This document shows positions 8,321 through 18,240 of a DNA stretch of 64,000 nt, piece after piece. Below the pieces are notes generated by a model. It saw only the letters and a list, made by a program, of their open reading frames with translations. It was not told the origin of the DNA and did no database searches. Position 1 is the stretch's first letter. Every line of letters starts with the position of its first letter. The translations under genes were made by a program, and so were the position numbers. The stretch comes from Bacteroidetes bacterium UBA4416 (GTDB lineage: Bacteria > Bacteroidota > Bacteroidia > B-17B0 > Aurantibacillaceae): the NCBI GenBank assembly GCA_002390745.1, contig DGQK01000005.1, positions 19,837 through 83,836 of the forward strand, in the 5' to 3' direction.

Positions 8321-9682
8321 ATGCTTATGTGGAGCCCATACCAGATTTACCTCATATTTCCGATTCTCGGCGCAGTAGCCGGAGCGATGCTGTGGCTGTC
8401 TTATTTCAGGCGCATCGACATCCTGGAGGGCGAGCGCGTGCGCGATATGATGGTGGCCTTTGTGATCGGCTTCCTCACACCTTCCGTGGCTGTATGGATC
8501 TATAAGTTCCTCGAAACAAAAGGCATCAACTTCAACGGCTTGTTATGGAACGATTTCCTCTATGCCATTTTTGGCGTCGGGCTCACCGAAGAACTGGTGA
8601 AGCTGGCAGGCGTTTTCATTGCCTTCGCAGTGCTTAAGAAAAGCATCAACGAGCCACTCGACCGCCTTCTGTTTGCAGGCATTGTTGCCCTGGGCTTTTC
8701 GGTGCGCGAAAACTTCATCTACTATAACAACTATGGCTCGCAGATCATCACAGGCCGCACCTTTATCTCCAGCCTTACACACATCATCAATACGAGCATC
8801 TGCGTGTATGGGATCTACCGCTACTCCATGTTCCACAAAGGAAACAGGTACCTGAACGCTTTTGTGGCCATCAGCCTTGCCGTGGGCTCGCACGGCCTGT
8901 TCGATTTTTTCCTGACACAGCCGGTGATCGGAAAGATCACCCCCTTCCTGGCAACGCTGGTGTACCTCGCAGGCATCAACTTCTGGATCCAGATGATCAA
9001 TAATTGCATCAATTTTTCGCCCTTTTTCAATTACAAAAAAATAGGCTCGCTGACCGCCCTCTACCGCAGCGTGCTATTCTGGTACATGGTGCTGCTGGCC
9101 ATTGAGTTCTGCTACGGCTTCTATTACAAAGGATTCATGTTCGCTGCTAACGATCTCTTAAAAAATATCCTCAAGGAAGGTGTGCTCATCAGCATTGTAC
9201 TATTGCGTATCAGCCGCCTGAAAATCAGCAAGCGAAAATATTTCCCGGTAAAGATCCAGATACCGATCTACTATTCAGTCAACGATGACGAAGACTTCCG
9301 GCTGCTGGGGATCCCCATCAAGATCAGGGGCGAGAACCGTCGCGAATTCCGCTTCCTGGAATACATGGGCAAAGACATTTACATTCACCCGGTTTCAGAG
9401 AAAAATACACTTGTGAAAAGGTCGCAGCGTGCCAGGTTGCTAAAAAAATATTTTCTGAAAAACGATGTGGTGATTTACCTGATGGAGATCTCGGGAGAAG
9501 ATGATCATAAGGACATTTACCTGCTGAAGCCTCTGACACGGCACATCAAAGGCATTGACAATTCTTACCCTGTAGGCATCCTGATGGAATACAAAGACCC
9601 GGCGCTGTTCCAGAAAGAGCACGAGCACATGCCTTATAAAAAGCTCAAAGCCCTGGAGCAGGTTTACCTGGTGCATGCATAG
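8321..9682 (+). CDS. PrsW-family intramembrane protease with cytoplasmic C-terminal region
   Basis: The product has 453 residues. The first 290 residues hold about eight to nine membrane helices with the PrsW signatures: TEELVK (the EExxK-type acidic motif), GFSVRENFIYY, SLTHIINTSICVYG and GSHGLFDFF. PrsW proteins are glutamic intramembrane proteases; Bacillus PrsW cleaves an anti-sigma factor. The last 160 residues are hydrophilic and beta-rich, not part of the core family, and unrecognised. The start at 8321 is directly after a terminator T-run and uses the GGAGG in its stem; the ATG at 8327 is an alternative. No anti-sigma gene is adjacent, so the substrate is unknown. Confidence 0.82.
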   Translation: MLMWSPYQIYLIFPILGAVAGAMLWLSYFRRIDILEGERVRDMMVAFVIGFLTPSVAVWIYKFLETKGINFNGLLWNDFLYAIFGVGLTEELVKLAGVFIAFAVLKKSINEPLDRLLFAGIVALGFSVRENFIYYNNYGSQIITGRTFISSLTHIINTSICVYGIYRYSMFHKGNRYLNAFVAISLAVGSHGLFDFFLTQPVIGKITPFLATLVYLAGINFWIQMINNCINFSPFFNYKKIGSLTALYRSVLFWYMVLLAIEFCYGFYYKGFMFAANDLLKNILKEGVLISIVLLRISRLKISKRKYFPVKIQIPIYYSVNDDEDFRLLGIPIKIRGENRREFRFLEYMGKDIYIHPVSEKNTLVKRSQRARLLKKYFLKNDVVIYLMEISGEDDHKDIYLLKPLTRHIKGIDNSYPVGILMEYKDPALFQKEHEHMPYKKLKALEQVYLVHA

Positions 9683-9882
9683 AAAATTATCACAGCTTCC
9701 TTAATGGGCACTCTGCGTAAAAGATGATTTCATTTCCGGAGTCCTCAATCGAGGTTAAAACACCTGTTACTTTTACGCACCTACATCACTCCAGCATGCC
9801 CAAACAATTGAATTTTGCTTTTTTGAACGCTGCCATCACCACACGCGCTGATCGCCAGGCTCCGAAGCGGCCAAACCTTACA

Positions 9883-10974
9883 CTACAAGATCCGATCGTA
9901 CACGCTCATCATTTTCCTGAGGTTGTGCTCCCAGTTGTAATTCATACGCACACGCTCCAGCGCATTTAATCCGATGACCTCGCGCAGGGTTTCGCTGAGC
10001 ATCAGCCGCTCGAGTGCACCAACGATCTCTTCAATGTTATGGCCGGCAACAATGCTTCCATTCTTCTGATCGTCCACTACTTCTTTCAATCCTTCTGCCT
10101 CGCTCACAATCACCGGCACCTGGCAGGCCATGGCTTCCACCACACTCACTCCGAAGCTTTCGTATTCCGAAATATTGACGAGCACATCCAGCTCGTTGAT
10201 TTTGTCAGCCACCAGATGATGCGGCAGCTTTCCCTCAAACACCACCTGATCCTCAATGCGCAGCTCTCTTACGAGCTCCTGTAGCCTGACACGCTCCTCA
10301 CCATCCCCCACAATCACCAGCTTCAGGTTCTTGCCCGGATGCCTGCCTTTCAGCTTTGCAAACGAAACGATGACTGATCCGATGTTGTAATTCTTTTCCA
10401 GCGACTTGACACAGCCGATGGTAAAAACACTTCGGTCTTTCAGGGAAGGCTTATTGACGAACTCATCCAGGTTAACCCCAAAGGGAATGACTTCCACCGC
10501 TTTATCGGTAAACCTGTGCACATGTCTTTCCAGGGTGTGCGAAGTAGCGCAAACGGCATCTGCCTTGTAAAGATTATATTTGACGATGCTGCGTGCCAAC
10601 AGGTTCTTATAAGGAAATTTCATGACATCGGTGCCCCATACCGAAATGATGTAAGGATTAAACCCGCTGAGTGCGCCAAGCAAGCCGTAGCTGCTGGCAT
10701 AATGGGCATGCAGAATGTGCGGTGCAAACAAGTGGATTGCCTCTTTCAGCTTAGGCAAAAAACGGATGTAACCGAGCTTTTGCCAGAACCTGCCGGCGCC
10801 TGAAGATGCGGCAGGCTGATGCAGGCATTTGATCCCATACACATGGTACCAATCGCTTTTAGGAGCTGTAAAACTGAAGATCCCGATCTCATAACCACTG
10901 TCTGCCAGACCCATAGCCCATTTTTGAGTATGCTCAGAATTAATGTCGGCAAGAAGAAGAACACGTATGGCCAT
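9883..10974 (-). CDS. Glycosyltransferase family 4
   Basis: The start is set at the ATG at 10974 (MAIRVLLLADINSEHTQKW), because the 11 residues before it are unlike the family. This gives 363 residues. GT4 features are HILHAHYASSYG, VWGTDVMKFPYKN in the N-lobe, VIPFGVNLDEF, the IGCVKSLEKNYNI donor-site loop, and the EX7E-type segment ESFGVSVVEAMACQVPV in the C-lobe. It probably adds a sugar to a surface glycan from a nucleotide donor. It stands alone between convergent and divergent neighbours, so donor and acceptor are unknown. Confidence 0.88.
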   Translation of the reverse strand: MAIRVLLLADINSEHTQKWAMGLADSGYEIGIFSFTAPKSDWYHVYGIKCLHQPAASSGAGRFWQKLGYIRFLPKLKEAIHLFAPHILHAHYASSYGLLGALSGFNPYIISVWGTDVMKFPYKNLLARSIVKYNLYKADAVCATSHTLERHVHRFTDKAVEVIPFGVNLDEFVNKPSLKDRSVFTIGCVKSLEKNYNIGSVIVSFAKLKGRHPGKNLKLVIVGDGEERVRLQELVRELRIEDQVVFEGKLPHHLVADKINELDVLVNISEYESFGVSVVEAMACQVPVIVSEAEGLKEVVDDQKNGSIVAGHNIEEIVGALERLMLSETLREVIGLNALERVRMNYNWEHNLRKMMSVYDRIL

Positions 10975-11084
10975 GACTGTATCGTTAGCGCCCGTTTGAC
11001 GTGCCAAAACCGAAAAGGTTTAACGATGCAACTATTTTATTTTACAACTATCCTTTTTGACCGCTTCATACCCTTTTATAATGC

Positions 11085-11114
11085 AAAAGCTCCGGCCAAA
11101 AGACCGGAGCTTTT
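11085..11114 (-). terminator. clpB terminator
   Basis: A perfect 11-bp stem AAAAGCTCCGG/CCGGAGCTTTT (11085-11095 with 11104-11114) with an 8-base loop, 26 bases after the clpB stop on the minus strand. Confidence 0.85.
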
Positions 11115-11140
11115 ATGAGTGTTAAACAAACGAAATCGGA

Positions 11141-13735
11141 TTAGTTTCTGAAAACGATCTGGTTATCGAACATATCCACAATGATTTCTTTGTCTTTATT
11201 AACCTTATCAGCCAATAGCTGTTTCGACAATTCATTGAGCAACTGTTTTTGCAGTGTCCGTTTTACAGGCCTTGCACCAAACTGAGGATCGTATCCCAAC
11301 TGGGCCAGCCATTCGATGGCTTCCTCGGTAGCCCTGATTTTAATGTGTTGCTCGGCCAGGCGATCAGCGATGTGCCTGAACTGTATCCTCACAATGTTGG
11401 TCACATCTTCCCGGGTCAGCGGTTCAAACATGATCACTTCGTCGATCCTGTTAAGGAATTCCGGACGGATGGTTTTCTTCAGCATCTCAAAGACTTCCGT
11501 TTTGGTTTTGGCAAGAACGGAATCCTTGTTCGTATCGGTCATCTTCTCAAAATTTTCCTGGATGATGTGCGAACCGATATTAGACGTCATGATGATGATC
11601 GTATTTTTGAAGTTCACCGTTCTGCCCTTGTTATCCGTCAGGCGCCCGTCGTCGAGCACCTGCAACAGAATATTGAAGACATCGGGATGCGCTTTTTCGA
11701 TCTCATCGAGCAGGACCACGCTGTAAGGCCTTCTCCGAACGGCTTCCGTCAGCTGCCCGCCTTCATCAAACCCTACATATCCCGGAGGTGCACCGATCAG
11801 CCGGCTTACCGCGTGGCGTTCCTGGTACTCACTCATATCGATCCGCGTCATCGCATTCTCGTTGTTGAAGAGGTAATCCGCCAGGGCCTTTGCCAGCTCC
11901 GTTTTACCGACACCGGTAGTTCCGAGGAAGATAAAAGAACCGATTGGTTTTTTTGCATCCTGCATCCCTGCCCTGCTGCGCCTTACGGCATCTGCAATAG
12001 ATTCAATGGCTTCACTCTGCCCTACCACACGTTTATGCAATTCGTCTTCCAGGAACAACAGCTTCTCCCGGTCGCTCTGTAGCATTTTGGATACGGGGAT
12101 TCCGGTCCAGGCAGATATCACGTCGGCAATGTCTTCACTGTCCACCTCTTCTTTCAGCAACTGCGATCCATTAGTTTTGGCTTCCGTGAGCTTCTCTTCA
12201 AGGCTTTTCAAAAGTGTTTCCGCTTCCTGGATCTTGCCGTAGCGTATCTCCGCTACCTTGCCGAAATCGCCCTGCTTCTCGTAGTTGAGCGCTTCCTGCT
12301 TATAATCTTCAATCTGCGCTTTTACTTTCTGCACACCTTCAATCGCTTCTTTCTCGCTTTGCCATTTGGCTTTCAGCGCAAGGCGTTTCTCATTCAGATC
12401 GGCCAGGTCTTTGTTCAACGCTTCCACCTTCTCTTCCTCATCTTCACGCTTCATTGCTTCACGTTCGATCTCTACCTGCATGATTTTGCGTTCCAGCTCA
12501 TCCAGCTCAATCGGCATGGAGTTGATCTGCATCCGCAATTTGGAAGCGGCCTCGTCCATTAAGTCGATGGCCTTATCCGGCAGAAAGCGGTCGCTGATGT
12601 ATCGCTGTGATAACTCTACCGCGGCAATGATCGCTTCATCCTTGATCCTCACTTTGTGATGCGCTTCGTATTTTTCCTTGATCCCACGCAGGATTGAAAT
12701 GGCATCTTCTGCGCTTGGCTCTTCCACCATCACTTTCTGGAAACGCCTTTCCAGGGCTTTGTCTTTTTCAAAATATTTCTGGTACTCGTTCAGGGTCGTT
12801 GCACCGATGGCTCTTAACTCGCCACGCGCCAGGGCAGGCTTCAGGATGTTAGCTGCATCCATCGCACCTTCTCCGCCACCGCCGGCTCCCACCAGTGTGT
12901 GGATCTCATCGATGAACAGCACGATGTCGCCATCGCTGCCGATTACTTCTTTCACGACCGATTTCAACCGTTCTTCGAATTCGCCTTTATACTTGGCACC
13001 TGCGATCAGGGCTCCCATATCGAGGGAATATACCTGCTTGCTTTTTAAATTTTCCGGAACGTCGCCTGCAATGATACGGTGCGCCAAACCTTCGGCAATG
13101 GCGGTTTTACCCACACCCGGCTCACCCACCAGAATAGGATTGTTCTTGGTACGGCGCGACAGGATCTGCAGCACACGACGGATCTCCTCGTCACGGCCAA
13201 TCACCGGATCGAGCTTGCCGTTGCGTGCCTGCGCATTGAGGTTGATCGCATATTTGTTTAATGAGTTATACGTTTCTTCCTGCGACTGGCTGGTAACCTT
13301 AGAGCCTTTTCTCAGCTCCAGGATAGCAGCTTTCAGCTCCTTTTCCCGGATGCCGTTATCCTTCATGAGCTGAGACACGGAGTCGCCGCTTGCCAGGATC
13401 CCGAGCAACAGATGCTCAATGGAAACGTACTCGTCTTTGAAATCTTTCAGATAGTTAGTCGCCTTCCCCATCGTTTGGTTGGCACTGTTGGATAAATAAG
13501 GTTGCCCACCCGTTACTTTAGGATAGGACTTGACGATGGCATCTACTGCTTTTGAGAAAACGGACTGATTGACTCCCAGCTTTTTGAGAATAAAGGGTGT
13601 CACATTTTCGTCAATTTCCAGGATGGCTTTGAGAATATGTCCATTCTCAATAGCTTGCTGGTCATTCCCGGCGGCGATCTGAGCTGCCTGCTGAATGGCC
13701 TCTTGTGATTTTATAGTGAAATTATTTAAGTTCAT
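11141..13735 (-). CDS. clpB: ATP-dependent chaperone ClpB
   Basis: The product has 864 residues, the usual ClpB length. The N domain starts with MNLNNFTIKSQEAIQQA. The first AAA+ module has Walker A GEPGVGKT near residue 205 and Walker B VLFIDEIHTLVGAG. A long charged coiled coil (about residues 410-530) is the ClpB middle domain. The second module has GTTGVGKTELAKALA, the VLLDEIEKAHPDVF segment and an arginine-finger region. No P-element for ClpP docking was seen. ClpB works with DnaK to dissolve protein aggregates after heat stress. No CIRCE or other heat-shock operator was seen upstream. Confidence 0.98.
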   Translation of the reverse strand: MNLNNFTIKSQEAIQQAAQIAAGNDQQAIENGHILKAILEIDENVTPFILKKLGVNQSVFSKAVDAIVKSYPKVTGGQPYLSNSANQTMGKATNYLKDFKDEYVSIEHLLLGILASGDSVSQLMKDNGIREKELKAAILELRKGSKVTSQSQEETYNSLNKYAINLNAQARNGKLDPVIGRDEEIRRVLQILSRRTKNNPILVGEPGVGKTAIAEGLAHRIIAGDVPENLKSKQVYSLDMGALIAGAKYKGEFEERLKSVVKEVIGSDGDIVLFIDEIHTLVGAGGGGEGAMDAANILKPALARGELRAIGATTLNEYQKYFEKDKALERRFQKVMVEEPSAEDAISILRGIKEKYEAHHKVRIKDEAIIAAVELSQRYISDRFLPDKAIDLMDEAASKLRMQINSMPIELDELERKIMQVEIEREAMKREDEEEKVEALNKDLADLNEKRLALKAKWQSEKEAIEGVQKVKAQIEDYKQEALNYEKQGDFGKVAEIRYGKIQEAETLLKSLEEKLTEAKTNGSQLLKEEVDSEDIADVISAWTGIPVSKMLQSDREKLLFLEDELHKRVVGQSEAIESIADAVRRSRAGMQDAKKPIGSFIFLGTTGVGKTELAKALADYLFNNENAMTRIDMSEYQERHAVSRLIGAPPGYVGFDEGGQLTEAVRRRPYSVVLLDEIEKAHPDVFNILLQVLDDGRLTDNKGRTVNFKNTIIIMTSNIGSHIIQENFEKMTDTNKDSVLAKTKTEVFEMLKKTIRPEFLNRIDEVIMFEPLTREDVTNIVRIQFRHIADRLAEQHIKIRATEEAIEWLAQLGYDPQFGARPVKRTLQKQLLNELSKQLLADKVNKDKEIIVDMFDNQIVFRN

Positions 13736-13932
13736 AAGCGTTTTGTTTTGCGTTATGTGTTCAAATTATATTCCAAATAAAGGTAACTGAAATTTAGTCG
13801 CATTCAATACAAAACAACCGACTAATTGTCTGATTTTAATACAATTTACTGACGTTTAGGCTTAACAATTTTTTGTATTTTGCATGAATGAATGCCTGAG
13901 ATTATGTCTACTTTCACTAAAAAATAAAATCC

Positions 13933-14391
13933 ATGCGCCACCTTTTCCTCTCCCTCTTTCTCCTGGTAAATCTTATTGCATTTTCACAAACCCAGCTGAG
14001 CCCTGTTTCCTGGTCGGTAAGCTATACCGATCTGCCGGACAATGAAGGAGAGATCGTCTTCAAAGCGAAGATAGACCCGAAATGGCACATCTATTCCCAG
14101 CGCCCTACGGATGCCGGCCCGATTCCGACCTCCTTCAGTATCATCTCCCCTGCCGGTATCGAGCTCCTGGGACACGTGCAGGAAAACGACGCTCATGAAG
14201 AGTTTGTGGCGGCCTTCGATGCCAAGGTCTTTATCTTTGAAAAAGAAGCTGTGTTTAAACAGAAAATCAAACGAAAAACGACAGCGGGCGCTACCATCAG
14301 CGCCGCGGTAGAATACATGACCTGCAACGACAGGCAGTGCCTTCCTCCCAAAACAGTAGATCTGACTGTCACTGTTCCGGCGAAGAAATAG
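13933..14391 (+). CDS. Stand-alone DsbD N-terminal-like periplasmic protein
   Basis: The product has 152 residues. A clear signal peptide (HLFLSLFLLVNLIAFSQ) is followed by a DsbD alpha/DsbC-like Ig fold with WHIYSQRPTDAGPIPTSF and the redox pair CNDRQC (CX4C) near the end. It resembles the N-terminal domain of the DsbD protein encoded 75 bases downstream. It probably accepts electrons from a DsbD core and passes them to periplasmic partners. A TATTTTGC element at 13876-13883 may be part of its promoter. Confidence 0.8.
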   Translation: MRHLFLSLFLLVNLIAFSQTQLSPVSWSVSYTDLPDNEGEIVFKAKIDPKWHIYSQRPTDAGPIPTSFSIISPAGIELLGHVQENDAHEEFVAAFDAKVFIFEKEAVFKQKIKRKTTAGATISAAVEYMTCNDRQCLPPKTVDLTVTVPAKK

Positions 14392-14465
14392 GAATCTCAT
14401 AATTCTATAAAACGTACCCAAGAGCTTCACAATCATTTTTTACATTTACCCCCAACATCCCGATT

Positions 14466-16535
14466 ATGCTAAAAAGACTATCTCTCCTTTTTGTATTCGT
14501 TACAAGCACTCTCCTTGCTATGGCGCAGGAGCACAAAGCAACGTTTAAGCTTTCAACAAAAAAAGTTTCGGATTGTGAGTATGATCTTGTATTTAGTGCG
14601 ACGATCGATGAAGGCTGGCATGTATACTCTGTCCGGAAATCTGCCGAGGACGGGCCGAACCCGACCTCCTTCACCTTCAAAAGCTCTAAAGATTATGAGC
14701 TTGTCGGAAAAGTAAAGGAAAGCAAAACCATTAAAGAGCACGACAAGGTATTTGATGTGGATGTGGAATATTTTGTAAAATCTGCCGTATTCACGCAACG
14801 CATTAAATTACATACGGATAAAAAGATCAGTATCAAAGGCAAATCCGAATACCAGGCCTGTACGGAGTCCCAGTGCGTGTTTCCGCCTGCCGAGGACTTT
14901 GAGTTCAGCCTTCAGGGGACGCCTTCCTGCGCTGCTGCCGAAGCGGCAGTCACTGCTACCACAACAGAATCTGTTGCTGCCAATCCAGTGGACGATAGCC
15001 TTGTGCAAACTGCAACGACTCCTGCCCACGAACAAAAAACGGTTGTAGAGCCTGCTCCTGCTGCTTCCCCGGAACCGTTGCATGAGTCCCGCTCCTGGTG
15101 GGGCATCTTCCTGGCGGGGTTCATCGGTGGCTTTGCCGCGCTGCTCACTCCCTGCGTGTTTCCGATGATCCCGATGAATGTGAGCTTTTTCACCAAGCAG
15201 AGCAAAACAAAAAGCCAGGGCATCCGGAATGCCTTCCTCTACTCCATTTCCATCATCATCCTTTATGTGACGCTTGGGCTTGGCGTGACGATGATCTTCG
15301 GCGCGGGCGCACTGCATACATTGTCAACCAATGTTTGGTTCAACCTCGCGTTTTTTGTATTGCTGCTGGTATTTGCCTTGTCTTTCCTGGGCGCCTTTGA
15401 GATCACACTGCCAAGTTCTTTTGTCAATAAAATGGACGCCAAATCCGATAAGGGCGGCTACATGGGCATCTTCTTTATGGCCTTTACGCTGGCGCTGGTA
15501 TCGTTCTCCTGTACCGGGCCGATCATTGGCACCCTGCTCGTGGAAGCTTCTTCCACAGGCAATATGTCGGGGCCTTTCTTCGGGATGTTCGGTTTCTCAT
15601 TAGCGCTTGCTTTGCCTTTCGGCTTATTTGCGGCCTTCCCCGGATGGATGAACTCTCTGCCACAATCGGGTGGCTGGCTCAATGCGGTAAAGGTCACGCT
15701 TGGCTTCCTGGAACTGGCACTGGCGCTGAAATTTGCGTCTAATGCCGATCTTGTGGTTCAGGCCGGGATCCTGACACGTGAAGTATTCATCGGCTTATGG
15801 ATCGTGATCTTTGCCATGCTGACCATGTACCTGCTGGGTATGTTTAAAACATCGCACGACAGCGATGTGAAGCACCTCTCGGTATCGCGCCTGCTGGTTG
15901 CTCTTTGTGCGTTCTTCATTACCATCTACATGATCCCCGGCTTATGGGGCGCTCCTTTGAAATTATTCAGCGGTGTTCTGCCTCCTCTCGAATACTCCGA
16001 ATCGCCTCATGGCTTCGGAGGATCGCACACAAAGGCCACCACTGCCAATATCCCCAAGGATGACGAGTTTGACAAATACATGGAGATCAATAAGAACGGC
16101 ATTGTGCATTTCAAAAATGATTACGACAAGGCCCTTGCCTATGCCCGGAAAGTAGGAAAACCCCTGCTGATCGATTTCACGGGACATGCCTGCGCCAATT
16201 GCCGGAAAACGGAAGATTATGTATGGCCGGATCCGGAAGTGATCAAACGCCTGAATAACGAGGTGGTGCTGGTATCTTTGTATGTAGACGATAAACGCTC
16301 CCTCGACCCAAAAGATTACATGACCGTAAACTGGTACGGCAAAGAAAGAGAGATTACCGACATCGGAGATAAATTCAAGTACATGGAGGAATCTATTTAT
16401 AAGCAAAGCGCTCAGCCATTGTATGTGCTGGTTGATGAAAACGAAAAACCTCTGAATAGTGCACGCGGATATAACTCCAGCATCGAAGACTACATTAAAT
16501 GGTTGGACGAAGGTATCCGCAATTATAAAAAATAA
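14466..16535 (+). CDS. dsbD: Thiol:disulfide interchange protein DsbD
   Basis: The product has 689 residues with all three DsbD parts. After a signal peptide, residues about 20-150 form the alpha domain with WHVYSVRKSAEDGPNPTSF and the CTESQC pair. A Ser/Thr/Ala-rich linker leads to about eight membrane helices of the CcdA-like core (TPCVFPMIPMNVSFF and FSCTGPIIGTLL, each with a redox Cys). The C-terminal thioredoxin-like domain has HACANCRKTE (CxxC). DsbD moves electrons from cytoplasmic thioredoxin to the periplasm. It follows a stand-alone alpha-domain gene and precedes dtd by two bases. Confidence 0.93.
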   Translation: MLKRLSLLFVFVTSTLLAMAQEHKATFKLSTKKVSDCEYDLVFSATIDEGWHVYSVRKSAEDGPNPTSFTFKSSKDYELVGKVKESKTIKEHDKVFDVDVEYFVKSAVFTQRIKLHTDKKISIKGKSEYQACTESQCVFPPAEDFEFSLQGTPSCAAAEAAVTATTTESVAANPVDDSLVQTATTPAHEQKTVVEPAPAASPEPLHESRSWWGIFLAGFIGGFAALLTPCVFPMIPMNVSFFTKQSKTKSQGIRNAFLYSISIIILYVTLGLGVTMIFGAGALHTLSTNVWFNLAFFVLLLVFALSFLGAFEITLPSSFVNKMDAKSDKGGYMGIFFMAFTLALVSFSCTGPIIGTLLVEASSTGNMSGPFFGMFGFSLALALPFGLFAAFPGWMNSLPQSGGWLNAVKVTLGFLELALALKFASNADLVVQAGILTREVFIGLWIVIFAMLTMYLLGMFKTSHDSDVKHLSVSRLLVALCAFFITIYMIPGLWGAPLKLFSGVLPPLEYSESPHGFGGSHTKATTANIPKDDEFDKYMEINKNGIVHFKNDYDKALAYARKVGKPLLIDFTGHACANCRKTEDYVWPDPEVIKRLNNEVVLVSLYVDDKRSLDPKDYMTVNWYGKEREITDIGDKFKYMEESIYKQSAQPLYVLVDENEKPLNSARGYNSSIEDYIKWLDEGIRNYKK

Positions 16536-16537
16536 GC

Positions 16538-16990
16538 ATGCGTTTTGTTATTCAACGGGTAAGCGAAGCCAGTGTGACCATTGACGGGCACTTGTATTCG
16601 GAGATCAAACAGGGCTTCCTGGTGTTGGTGGGCGTCGAGGAGGCTGATACTCCCGAAGATGCCGAATGGCTTTGCCAGAAACTGGTTGGAATGCGGATCT
16701 TTTCTGATGCGGACGATAAAATGAATTTATCCTTGCAGGACATTGGAGGAAATATCCTGCTGGTATCCCAGTTTACCTTATTCGCTTCTACAAAAAAAGG
16801 CAACCGTCCTTCCTTTATCCGCTCGGCCAGGCCAGAGCACGCCATTCCCTTATATGAGCTTTGCATTTCGCAGCTCAGCGCTTTGCTAAAAAAGCCTATC
16901 GAAACCGGCCGCTTCGGCGCCGATATGAAACTTAGCCTCGTGAACGACGGACCGGTAACCATTCTCATGGATAGCAGGCAAAGGGAGTAA
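16538..16990 (+). CDS. dtd: D-aminoacyl-tRNA deacylase
   Basis: The product has 150 residues, the exact family size. It starts MRFVIQRVSEASVTIDG and has both active-site motifs, SQFTLFASTKKGNRPSF and NDGPVTI, where the Gly-cisPro pair of the second motif rejects L-amino acids. Dtd removes D-amino acids and glycine wrongly attached to tRNA. It begins two bases after the dsbD stop and is likely co-transcribed with it. Confidence 0.96.
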   Translation: MRFVIQRVSEASVTIDGHLYSEIKQGFLVLVGVEEADTPEDAEWLCQKLVGMRIFSDADDKMNLSLQDIGGNILLVSQFTLFASTKKGNRPSFIRSARPEHAIPLYELCISQLSALLKKPIETGRFGADMKLSLVNDGPVTILMDSRQRE

Positions 16991-17127
16991 TCAGGTTTCT
17001 ATACCAACTGCTTAACTCATGTACTGCGGGCCTGGGCGCATTCCTACCGAATCTTTAATAATTTATCTTCAAAGCTGGTGAATTAATCGGGCAATTTGAA
17101 TATATTTATGCATTAGATTATACCCGT

Positions 17128-18201
17128 ATGATTAATGTAACGAAGTCCTATCTGCCGCCTCTGACAGAATACCAACAGATAATAGAAGGGATCTGGCAGA
17201 ATTTTCACCTGACAAACCGGGGACCTTTGGTTCAGAAATTAGAAAAAGACATTTCCGCTAAATTAAAGCTCGATAACTTACTGTTTGTTTCCAACGGCAC
17301 TATTGCCATCCAGTTGGCCATCAAGGCCCTGAATATTACAGGAGAGGTCATCACAACGCCGTTTTCCTACGTAGCCACCACCAACTCGCTGCTATGGGAA
17401 GGATGTAAGCCTGTTTTCTGCGACATTTCCGCGGCAACCTTTTGCCTGGATGCCGATAAGATCGAAGCGCTGATCACACCGAAAACCACGGCCATTCTTG
17501 CCACACACGTCTACGGGATTCCCTGCGATGTGGAAAAGATCCAACAGGTAGCCGACAAGCACGGTTTGAAAGTGATCTACGACGCCGCGCACGCTTTTGG
17601 CGTGGAATATAAAGGCAAGTCGATCTTCAGCTATGGGGATGTAAGCACATGCAGCTTCCACGCCACCAAGCTTTTTCATACTGTGGAAGGTGGCTCTGCA
17701 ACAGCCAAAGATCCCGAAGTATTCAAAACCCTGTCGCTCTACCATTCGTTCGGCCATATTGGCGATGATTATTTCACACAGGGCGTCAACGGCAAGAATA
17801 GCGAGTTTCATGCCGCCATGGGCCTGTGCAATCTTCCGAAACTGGAAATGCTGACGGCTGCCCGCGAGCAGCATTCGAAGCTCTACAGCTCGCTGCTCTC
17901 TCCGGCAGTGGTTTCCAGGCCAACGATACCGGAGCATGTGAAGTATAACTATGCTTATTACCCGGTGGTATTCGACAGCGAGCAAACGCTTTTCAAGGTG
18001 CGTGAAATGCTACTGAAAAACGGAATTGGAACCAGGCGCTATTTCTATCCTTCTTTGAACGAGCTGCCCTTCCTGGATCATCGTTATCCATGCCCTGTTT
18101 CGGAGGATGTTTCAAAGCGTGTCCTTTGCCTGCCGATGTATTTTGATCTTGCGAAACAGGATATCGAACGGGTCTGCGAGATCGTGAATTCCATCACTTA
18201 A
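17128..18201 (+). CDS. VioA-like DegT/DnrJ aminotransferase (nucleotide sugar 4-aminotransferase)
   Basis: The product has 357 residues. The PLP lysine is K181 in SFHATKLFHT, followed by VEGG. The cofactor Asp is D152 in YDAAHAFG, and SNGTIAIQLAIKAL binds phosphate. The N-terminal VTKSYLPPL and the TTPFSYVATTNSLLWEG stretch resemble VioA, which makes dTDP-4-amino-4,6-dideoxyglucose from the 4-keto sugar. The exact sugar cannot be read from sequence, and rfbA/rfbB-type genes that would supply the 4-keto sugar are not in this window. It opens the 17-28 kb same-strand cluster. Confidence 0.85.
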   Translation: MINVTKSYLPPLTEYQQIIEGIWQNFHLTNRGPLVQKLEKDISAKLKLDNLLFVSNGTIAIQLAIKALNITGEVITTPFSYVATTNSLLWEGCKPVFCDISAATFCLDADKIEALITPKTTAILATHVYGIPCDVEKIQQVADKHGLKVIYDAAHAFGVEYKGKSIFSYGDVSTCSFHATKLFHTVEGGSATAKDPEVFKTLSLYHSFGHIGDDYFTQGVNGKNSEFHAAMGLCNLPKLEMLTAAREQHSKLYSSLLSPAVVSRPTIPEHVKYNYAYYPVVFDSEQTLFKVREMLLKNGIGTRRYFYPSLNELPFLDHRYPCPVSEDVSKRVLCLPMYFDLAKQDIERVCEIVNSIT

Positions 18202-18240
18202 ATATGAGGCTAGTGATAGCTTAAATAAAAGGATCAATCT

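Noticed and set aside
11249..13373. Long open frames on the plus strand opposite clpB
   Set aside because: They mirror the ClpB codons, have no family signatures and no start context; clpB is certain on the other strand.
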